A DNA stretch of 64,000 nucleotides from CAVZYN01 sp963779515 (GTDB lineage Bacteria; Pseudomonadota; Alphaproteobacteria; Rhizobiales; Hyphomicrobiaceae), in contig CAVZYN010000017.1 of NCBI GenBank assembly GCA_963779515.1, forward strand, positions 186,001-250,000, in the 5' to 3' direction. Below, in pieces: positions 58,041 to 64,000 of this stretch; positions within the stretch are counted from its first letter, which is position 1; every line of letters starts with the position of its first letter. Made by a program: the position numbers and the translations under genes. Below the pieces are notes generated by a model, which worked only from the letters and a program-made list of their open reading frames with translations, was not told the origin of the DNA and did not search any database.

Positions 58041-59188
58041 CGCGCCACGAATTCGAGGCCTGCCGATGACAAGACTTCGGCGCCCGACGCACCGACGAGG
58101 GACGTGCGGCCCAGGGTCATGGCGAGGCCAGATGCATCGTCAAAGATGATCATGTGCAGGAAGAAGACCATGCCCGGCGCCAGCTCGAGCGGGTTGTCTT
58201 TGAAGACCATCGGCCAATCCATCCAGTTCGGGGCGAACGTCGTGCCGAGCGAATACCCGCAGGCGTTGAGCCGGAACTTTGAAAGCCCGGCGTTGTCGAG
58301 CGTGGCGGCGTGAGCCTCGAAGACGTCGCCGACGGTGCGGCCCGGACGTAGGGCGGATTCACAGGCGAGAAGAGCATCGGCAGCGGCCTTGTGCAGATCG
58401 ATCTGGCGCTGCGGCGGTTTGCCGATTCTGAGCGTGCGCATCAGACAAGAATGATAGTGGCGATAAGCGCCGGCGAATTCCAAGGTCAGCTGGTCGCTGG
58501 CGTCCAGATGCCGCCGGCCCGTGAAGTAGCGGCACATCATGGCGCCGGCGCCGGACCCGATGATGAATTCATTGGCGGGATCGTCGCCGCCGCCGCGATA
58601 GATCGCGCCGTGCATTGCCGCGAGAATGTCACCCTCGAACGCGCCAGCTTTGGCGGTGTCCTGGGCGGCGTGCCAAGCAGCGTCGGCGAGTTGCGCGGCT
58701 TTCCGCACGTAGACGATTTCGGCCGGGCTCTTGACCAGGCGGAGCGTGGAGACGAGACCGGAGGCGTCTTCGAGAGAGGCAAAGCCCTGCAGCTCGAACT
58801 CCAAGCGCTTGGCATTGGCGGCCGTCAGGCCATAAGCGTCATACTCAACTCCGAGGGCTTTGCCGAACAGGCCATGTTCCGTGAGGATCGCCGTCAGATC
58901 TTCGGCTGGGTTAGCGCCAGCGCGATCGGTCCAAATGCGCACATCAGCGATGTCAGACGTGAACTTGGCTTGGCGGAGGTCAGGGGCGCGCGTGAGCAGT
59001 GTGGTCTTGCCGTCGGCCGTCAGGGTCAGGCACTGGAAGTAGACGTAGCCGAACGTGTCGTAGCCCGTGAGATAGTACATGCTCTCCTGGCGAAAGCAGA
59101 GGAGCGCGTCGAGGCCGCGGCGCTTCATCTCCGCGCATGCGGCTCGGCGGCGGGCGATGAATTCATCTTTAGGAAAATGCAGGGGCAT
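58037..59188 (-). CDS. M24 (creatinase/Xaa-Pro peptidase) family protein lacking metal ligands
   Basis: A 383-residue pita-bread-fold protein. The N-terminal creatinase domain starts FIARRRAACAEMKRRGLDALLCFRQESMYYLTGYDTFGY. In the C-terminal domain the five metal ligands of true Xaa-Pro peptidases are replaced: LTLEFAGAYRHYHSCLMRT instead of D...D, CGYSLG instead of GHG-G, FFLHMIIF and LGRTSLV where Glu is expected. Creatinase and ectoine hydrolase (DoeA) are metal-free relatives, and the GYSLG-x5-W segment is DoeA/DddP-like. It is therefore probably a metal-independent C-N hydrolase or lyase and not a peptidase. Substrate unknown. Confidence 0.85.
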   Translation of the reverse strand: MPLHFPKDEFIARRRAACAEMKRRGLDALLCFRQESMYYLTGYDTFGYVYFQCLTLTADGKTTLLTRAPDLRQAKFTSDIADVRIWTDRAGANPAEDLTAILTEHGLFGKALGVEYDAYGLTAANAKRLEFELQGFASLEDASGLVSTLRLVKSPAEIVYVRKAAQLADAAWHAAQDTAKAGAFEGDILAAMHGAIYRGGGDDPANEFIIGSGAGAMMCRYFTGRRHLDASDQLTLEFAGAYRHYHSCLMRTLRIGKPPQRQIDLHKAAADALLACESALRPGRTVGDVFEAHAATLDNAGLSKFRLNACGYSLGTTFAPNWMDWPMVFKDNPLELAPGMVFFLHMIIFDDASGLAMTLGRTSLVGASGAEVLSSAGLEFVAR

Positions 59189-59301
59189 CGTGCCGGTCCA
59201 GACTTGGTGTCACAGGCCGTGTTTGGCCGTGTCGCCAAGCCAAATCTACCAGCTTTCAAGGCGATATAATGGGCAAAATGGCAGCCGGGGTGGCTTGACA
59301 C

Positions 59302-60225
59302 TCAGATCGCCGCCGCGACCGCGCGAACGGGCACCGACAAGGAGCGGGCGCGGAGGCGTTTGCCGGTGTTGGCCCGTTCCGGCGCGGGAAGGATGTCGTG
59401 GCTCGGCCAAATACCCGTCACCAGGCTCTTGGCGTAGCCGTCAGCATAGGCCCAGCGGCGCATGGCGGCGGCGGCGGACCGGGCGTCGTAGGCGAGGCGA
59501 TGGGTCGAGAGTTTGATGCCGTCATCAACAATCTCGATGAGGCCATACCAGACATCGGCGGTGCCGTCGTCAGCGGGCATGCCGATGACACCGGGATTAA
59601 ACCAGACCTTGCGGCCCTGGCTCGCGATGAAGGGGAGGCCCGCATGACCGGCGATGACTACGTCCGCATCGGTCTTCGCCAACTCTTCGGCAAGCGTCAC
59701 TTTCTCGGATGCAAAAATGAACTGATTGATGATGTCATTGCCACCATGCACCACCTGGAATTTCACGCCAGCGAACTGAAACGCAAGGTTGGCTGGCAAC
59801 GTGCGCATCCATGCGCGGCTTGGGTCGGACACGCGCTGGTTCGCGAAGGGATACCAGCCTTTGGCGAGAAGATCGCAGGCGGTGCCTTCTTCGAAACCGC
59901 AGCCGCAGTCACCGGCACCGGCCGCCAGTTGCTCCTCGCAGTTACCGGCGATGACGTGACAGCCCCAATCGCGGATTGCTTGAGTGGTTTCTTCCGGTTC
60001 GGCGCAGTAGGCGACCACATCGCCGGTGCAGATGACTTCGCTTGGGGCGCATCCGAGCTCCGCGGCCTTGGCGCGCAGCGCTTGGGTCGCGCGGAGGTTG
60101 GAATAGGGTCCACCGAAGACAAGCAGTCTCGTGGTGGAAGGGCTGCCTATTGAGTTCACGCGGCTCAGTCCGGATTCATTGCGCTCGGGATCTAGAACCC
60201 TGGATCGGGGGTAAATGCAAGTCAC
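59302..60225 (-). CDS. Metallophosphoesterase-like protein of the GNCEE type
   Basis: A protein of 307 residues or less; the conserved part begins near residue 33 with LLVFGGPYSNLRATQAL. In calcineurin-like phosphatases this strand reads D-x-H-G-N, so both metal ligands are lost. Later motifs persist in altered form: ICTGDVVAYCAEP (GDxv), IAGNCEEQLAAG (normally GNHD/E), VVHGGND and AGHAGLPF (normally GHTH). Cys residues in GDCGCGFEEGTACDLL are conserved in this alphaproteobacterial subgroup, as far as I recall. Catalysis is doubtful. The start could be any of several codons upstream of residue 33. Confidence 0.78.
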   Translation of the reverse strand: MTCIYPRSRVLDPERNESGLSRVNSIGSPSTTRLLVFGGPYSNLRATQALRAKAAELGCAPSEVICTGDVVAYCAEPEETTQAIRDWGCHVIAGNCEEQLAAGAGDCGCGFEEGTACDLLAKGWYPFANQRVSDPSRAWMRTLPANLAFQFAGVKFQVVHGGNDIINQFIFASEKVTLAEELAKTDADVVIAGHAGLPFIASQGRKVWFNPGVIGMPADDGTADVWYGLIEIVDDGIKLSTHRLAYDARSAAAAMRRWAYADGYAKSLVTGIWPSHDILPAPERANTGKRLRARSLSVPVRAVAAAI

Positions 60226-60273
60226 ACCGAAGTTACGGTCTTTATCAGCCCGAAATTGGCGCTGGCTACGCCT

Positions 60274-62047
60274 TCAGGCACGGCGGCGGGAGGCTCGGCC
60301 TGGCCGCGGCTGTTGATCGGGCGATGCGTCCGCGTCGGTCTTGCTGTCCTTGAAATTCCAAAGCTGCTGGACCAGCTGCTGGAACTGGGCTTCACGCCGC
60401 TCGATCTGGGCGGCGCGCCATTCCTGCTGATCGACGACGTCGCGCAAGAGAATGCCGGCGACGCCGCGATCGGCCTCGCGATAGACGAGCCGTTTGCGGG
60501 TGAACTCGTGGTTGCGCGCGCGATCGTTGAGGGCCGTCGGGAGCAACGCGAGATTGCCGATGGAGCTGCAGAACCGCGCGCGCTGATTGGCATCTGCGAA
60601 CCACTGTTGCCAAATGCTCGTTGAACTAGGTTTGGTCGGCAAAATGTGCTCGACGGTCAGTTCGCCCTCGACCGCCGGCGACACGGTGCCGGCCATCGCA
60701 TCGGCAAGCCGCATGAGAACCAGTTTGCAGGTCTGCTGGCTGCGGCCGTAGAGGTCCTTCATGTTGTAGGTGATCGTGCGGCGTTCGTCCTTGGTAAGGG
60801 ACATCGCTTCAATTTGCGGGGTCAATACATCGCCCCGGCGAATGGCCGTGCTGATGGACGCGAAATCGTTGCGTACGTTTGTCCAGGCCATGGCCGAGAA
60901 TGCGGAGACCGTAGGACAATCGTTCCAGCGCCTCCAAGAACCACAGCAGCTCCGCGCCGTCGTCTCCATGGCGTTGCCACCACAAAAGCAGAGGTGGCAC
61001 CCACTCGCTGCTCGGCAACCAGCCCAGGTACGTCAGATGCCGGTTGATCGCGGCGGACTCAGCGGCGCCGGTATGCTCGGCCTTCAAGATCGACGTGTAG
61101 ATTTCGGCATAAGGGCCGATGACGTCGCGAACGAAGGCCTGCGGACCGCCGCGTTTGGCTGAAATCGCACGGACGGCTTCGATGATTTGGCCGCCAGACG
61201 AGCCCTCCGCGGTTCGCACGTGGCTGAAGAACTTCTCGAAATTATCGATTCCTATGCCGGCCGCGGCACGATTCCAGATGGCTACGCTCATCTCGGAGCC
61301 CATCGCATCTTGCTTTCCGAGAATCTCAGCCTTCAAGATGTCGTTGCGCGAAAGTGGTTTGCCGCGGCCGTTGAGGGCGCTGAACATTTGGTGGGCGCGA
61401 TCCACATCGCTGGTGGAGATGACCACGAGGCTGCATTTTTCCAGCAGGTAAGCCTTGAGACGGGCGCGCTCGTCGCTATCAAGCGTCGACAAAGCATCAC
61501 TCAAGCACTTGCGGACCTCTAGGATCCGATTGCCGGGGCCTTCGAGTTCGGCCTCTTCGACGGGCCGTTGCGTCGCTCCACGCGGCAGCACAAAAGTATC
61601 GAGGGCCCCGGCATCGGACACATGCGGCCGCATGCGATAAATGGATTGATCGCCATCGTCGTAGACCGCACAGGCCGTGACCAAGGCGGGATCGGGGTTC
61701 ACGAGTCCGGCGCTTGCCTCCAGATCACGAAGCACAGCGAACAATATGGTCAGTGTGATCAGGCGCTGCTGGCCATCCACGACTTCGAAACGCCGCGGCA
61801 GCTCGCCGAGATCGCCATAGAACTCTCCAACCTGGTCGGCTTCTGAATCGACCAGCAGAATCGAGCCGAGGAAGTATCCACGCGCGCCGCCGGTGTCGTG
61901 GAGGGTCTCCGTCACGTCGTCCAACAGCTGTGAGGCCTCAACTTCGGTCCAAGAATAGGGCCGCTGATAGGGGGGCGATTCGATCACATAAGGATCGGCG
62001 AACAGCTCGCCGAGGCGAAGCGGCTTGGCGTTGAGTCCATCGGGCAT
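60274..62047 (-). pseudogene. DUF262-DUF1524 (GmrSD-like) gene with a frameshift
   Basis: The N-terminal frame (62047 to 60809) has DUF262: IESPPYQRPYSWTEVEA, 'FEVVDGQQRLITLTILFAVLRD' with the DGQQR motif, and 'HQMFSALNGRGKPLSRNDILKAE'. It loses register after LDKRTQRF. The next frame (to 60274) continues ASISTAIRRGDVLTPQIE and carries the DUF1524 HNH nuclease: LTVEHILPTKPSS, SIGNLALLP. One extra base in ACGCGAAATCG (60858-60868) would explain the break. Joined, the protein is about 590 residues, like a GmrSD-type modification-dependent restriction enzyme. It is either inactivated or misread by one base. It is flanked by core genes. Confidence 0.78.
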
Positions 62048-62254
62048 GTGACGCTACTTTACTTGCTGTGAGAGCTGCTGAGACTGCTGGGAGCATTCAA
62101 ACGTTGGCGCTTCGAAAGCTTATCTTGCGAAGCACACTCGGATTACCGAGCCTCAGACAGATCAGTTTATGCGTTGGAACGAAAATGCGGGTCATGCTAA
62201 CCGAATTGTCAAACGTCGGGGAAATACGCCCGCTGCGCAATGGTCGAAAGTCCA

Positions 62255-62638
62255 ATGACTAAAACATCGTCCGTCATTCTACAGGCGGTTCCAACAGCCG
62301 CAATCTATAAAATCACCAGACGTGACGCGTGGGCCACGGCTGAGGCAAGCGGCGTTTACACCGGCTCGCCCGACGATGTCCGCGACGGGTTCATTCACTT
62401 CTCAACGGCGGCGCAAGTTGCGGGAACGGCCCGAAAGTTTTTCTCGCAGCAAGCCGACCTGCTCATCTGTTCGATTGATGTAAGGGCTCTGGGCGCACAC
62501 CTGAAATGGGAACCATCGCGCGATCAAATGCTGTTTCCGCATCTCTACGCACCGCTGCCATTGCCGGCGGTTCTGTGGGTCAAGCCGTTGCCGCTTGGGG
62601 CCGATGGTGTGCACAAAATTCCCGCTGAGGTGATCTGA
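62255..62638 (+). CDS. DUF952 family protein
   Basis: A 127-residue protein of the DUF952 family: AAIYKITRRDAWATAEASGVYTGSPDDVRDGFIHFSTAAQV, 'LLICSIDVRALGAHLKWEPSRDQMLFPHLYAPLPLPAVLWVKPL'. The 'DGFIHfSta.qv..ta' and FPHLY segments are complete. The function is unestablished; the fold resembles ADP-ribosyltransferase-like proteins. The start is ATG 62255, and ATG 62240 is an alternative five codons upstream. Its stop shares a base with the pyrD start (TGATG), so both are cotranscribed. Confidence 0.88.
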   Translation: MTKTSSVILQAVPTAAIYKITRRDAWATAEASGVYTGSPDDVRDGFIHFSTAAQVAGTARKFFSQQADLLICSIDVRALGAHLKWEPSRDQMLFPHLYAPLPLPAVLWVKPLPLGADGVHKIPAEVI

Positions 62639-63732
62639 TGTTGTCCGGACTGTTCGACCTGGCACGGCCGCTCCTGTTTGCGCTCGACCCCGAGCAGGCG
62701 CACGAAGCGACGTTGAAATCGTTGGAAGCAGGGCTCTATCCACGGTCATCGCGGGCCTTCGATCCGCGGCTCGCGGTGACGTGGGGCGGTCTTGCATTCC
62801 CTAATCCTCTCGGAATTGCAGCCGGATTTGACAAGGACGCCCGGGTTCCGGACGCCGTACTCGGCATGGGGTGCGGACATGCGGAGATCGGCAGCGTCAC
62901 GCCGAAGCCGCAAGACGGTAACCCGAAGCCGCGGGTGTTCCGGCTGATCAATGATCGGGCCGTGATCAACCGGCTCGGATTCAATAACGGGGGACATGGC
63001 GCAGCGCTCGCCCGGCTCGAGCGCCGGGCGCGCGAGGGCATCGTTGGCGTGAACGTCGGCGCCAACAAGGATAGCGCGGATCGTACTGGGGATTATGTCG
63101 CTGGGATCTCAACGTTTTATGATGTGGCCAGTTACTTCACAGTCAACATTTCATCGCCGAATACGCCAGGATTGCGCGACCTGCAGGCACCGGCGGCGCT
63201 GGATGAACTGCTTGGGCGGGTAATGGCGGCGCGGTCGGATCAGATGGCGCGCGGCAAACCAAGGCGTCCAATTGCTGTGAAGATTGCGCCAGATATCGCG
63301 GAGGACGATCTGCCGGCGATCGTCGAGCGGCTGCAAGCGCACAAAGTCGATGCCATCGCGGTCTCGAATACGACCTTGTCGCGTGTGGGACTTAAAGACG
63401 CCGCGACAGCTAAGGAGCCAGGCGGCCTCTCGGGCCGGCCGGCGTTCCACCGGTCGACCGTCGTCTTGGCGCAAGTCTACCAGCTCTCAGGCGGCACGAT
63501 TCCGTTGATTGGAATTGGTGGAATTGATTCCGGCGCGTCAGCCCTGGCCAAAATCGAGGCGGGGGCGACGCTGCTGCAGCTCTATACGGGGCTGATCTAC
63601 GAGGGTCCCGGGTTGATCGGTCGGATCCTCGATGGGTTGGCGGAGGCCTGCCGGACACGCAATCTTGCCGCCATCGGGCAACTGACGGGAACGCAGGCGG
63701 CGGCTTGGGCGGCGAAGGGGTTAGAGGTCTAG
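62638..63732 (+). CDS. pyrD: Dihydroorotate dehydrogenase (quinone), class 2
   Basis: PyrD oxidises dihydroorotate to orotate at the inner membrane with quinone as acceptor. The 364-residue enzyme has the class 2 N-terminal membrane-associating helices (LSGLFDLARPLLFALDPEQAHEATL), FPNPLGIAAGFDKDARV, INRLGFNNGG, the catalytic Ser in NISSPNTPGLRDLQ, VKIAPDI and GIGGIDSGASALAKIEAGA with FMN phosphate-binding. Coupled to DUF952 by the TGATG overlap. It is convergent with the last gene, 14 bp between stops. pyrF of the same pathway is at 5398. Confidence 0.96.
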   Translation: MLSGLFDLARPLLFALDPEQAHEATLKSLEAGLYPRSSRAFDPRLAVTWGGLAFPNPLGIAAGFDKDARVPDAVLGMGCGHAEIGSVTPKPQDGNPKPRVFRLINDRAVINRLGFNNGGHGAALARLERRAREGIVGVNVGANKDSADRTGDYVAGISTFYDVASYFTVNISSPNTPGLRDLQAPAALDELLGRVMAARSDQMARGKPRRPIAVKIAPDIAEDDLPAIVERLQAHKVDAIAVSNTTLSRVGLKDAATAKEPGGLSGRPAFHRSTVVLAQVYQLSGGTIPLIGIGGIDSGASALAKIEAGATLLQLYTGLIYEGPGLIGRILDGLAEACRTRNLAAIGQLTGTQAAAWAAKGLEV

Positions 63733-63746
63733 GGCCGTGGCTGCTG

Positions 63747-64000
63747 TCAGCGACCGTCGTCGCGACCGCGCCCGAGGCTCCCGATCAAGCGGCTGATGAG
63801 CCAAATGGGGACCACAACCACGGCGCCGAGCAGGAAATACTGGAGTGCGGACTCGATCGCGCCAAAGCCGAGCGAATAGATGAAATCGACAAACCGCTGA
63901 AAATGATAGATCAGGTCGCGGGGACGAATGTTCAGCGCCGACAGCACGATGCCGACCACTATCGACAGCAGGACAAGGCGGACAACGACGCCGAGACCGC
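63747..64000 (-). CDS. Small membrane protein, DUF6460-like (partial)
   Basis: The frame is open to the window edge, so the N-terminus is missing: at least 83 residues are visible (GLGVVVRLVLLSIVVGIVL and on). Two hydrophobic segments (the first at the cut edge, the second 'ESALQYFLLGAVVVVPIWLISRLIG') frame the polar stretch NIRPRDLIYHFQRFVDFIYSLGFG, which matches the DUF6460 pattern. A GTG at 63959 could be a start, but the hydrophobic codons upstream suggest a longer protein. Role unknown. Confidence 0.65.
   Translation of the reverse strand, partial: GLGVVVRLVLLSIVVGIVLSALNIRPRDLIYHFQRFVDFIYSLGFGAIESALQYFLLGAVVVVPIWLISRLIGSLGRGRDDGR

Overview
The window is a GC-rich chromosomal segment (roughly 60-65 % GC by eye), densely packed with genes. 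It most likely comes from an alphaproteobacterium of the order Hyphomicrobiales (Rhizobiales), near the Bradyrhizobium/Xanthobacteraceae side. The reasons are the ccmABCDG-acnA-DUF1223-DUF2794 block, the pyrF-DUF1330 pair, tandem DUF2865 proteins, a DUF1127 mini-protein, the GNCEE-type metallophosphoesterase, and a short palindrome ending in TTTTCCGGA that occurs twice and resembles a repeat common in that order. No rRNA, tRNA, CRISPR array, insertion sequence or prophage was recognised.

Layout. 1-2191: a methyltransferase tail, a small hypothetical gene, a DUF433/DUF5615 toxin-antitoxin pair and a membrane protein. 2217-4063: intergenic hairpins and a two-subunit aconitase X dehydratase. 4221-6465: an operon of FMN reductase, histidine-phosphatase-like protein, pyrF and DUF1330, closed by a hairpin. 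6543-8203: an orphan TAXI solute-binding protein and an Ala/Pro-rich exported protein. 8858-10099: argG. 10044-14241: an accessory patch with hipBA, a six-copy 16-bp palindrome array, an M50 site-2 protease, a HigBA-type pair and a protein with an Ada-like Cys motif. 14581-21526: two poorly known exported or membrane proteins and a metal-type RND efflux operon without an outer-membrane factor. 21799-25070: katG, an ArsR-type regulator and a DUF1127 protein. 25106-29991: a di-haem cytochrome c, a sorbosone/glucose-dehydrogenase-like beta-propeller and the cytochrome c maturation genes ccmGDCBA, all on the minus strand. 30202-36237: acnA, DUF1223, a gene-free stretch with a minus-strand terminator, DUF2794, a GNAT enzyme and a BI-1 channel-like protein.

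36413-41365: the ybbP/ybbA ABC system with divergent tesA-type esterase, then thpR and phhB. 41359-43753: two tandem DUF2865 genes, one frameshifted and one with no good start. 43885-47831: an SDR dehydrogenase, two related small membrane proteins separated by two large hairpins with a shared core, rlmN and a hypothetical gene. 48052-52130: a lytic transglycosylase, an FMN-dependent alpha-hydroxyacid dehydrogenase, a Uma2-family protein and an isolated hisF. 52503-57463: the prkA-yeaH-spoVR stress operon. 57471-60225: a tyrosine-phosphatase-like protein, a metal-site-less M24 protein and an atypical metallophosphoesterase. 60274-64000: a frameshifted DUF262-DUF1524 (GmrSD-like) gene, DUF952, pyrD and a partial membrane protein.

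Several genes work together. CcmA-D and CcmG mature c-type cytochromes such as the adjacent di-haem protein, which could accept electrons from the neighbouring sugar-dehydrogenase-like protein. PyrF and PyrD both act in pyrimidine synthesis but lie 57 kb apart. The most unusual signals are the six-site palindrome array between hipB and the site-2 protease, the HigBA promoter with its operator between -35 and -10 and a possibly leaderless start, the paired hairpins at 45394-45551, and a minus-strand-specific terminator at 33885-33918 with no known gene upstream of it. Frame breaks in two or three genes may be biological or assembly errors.
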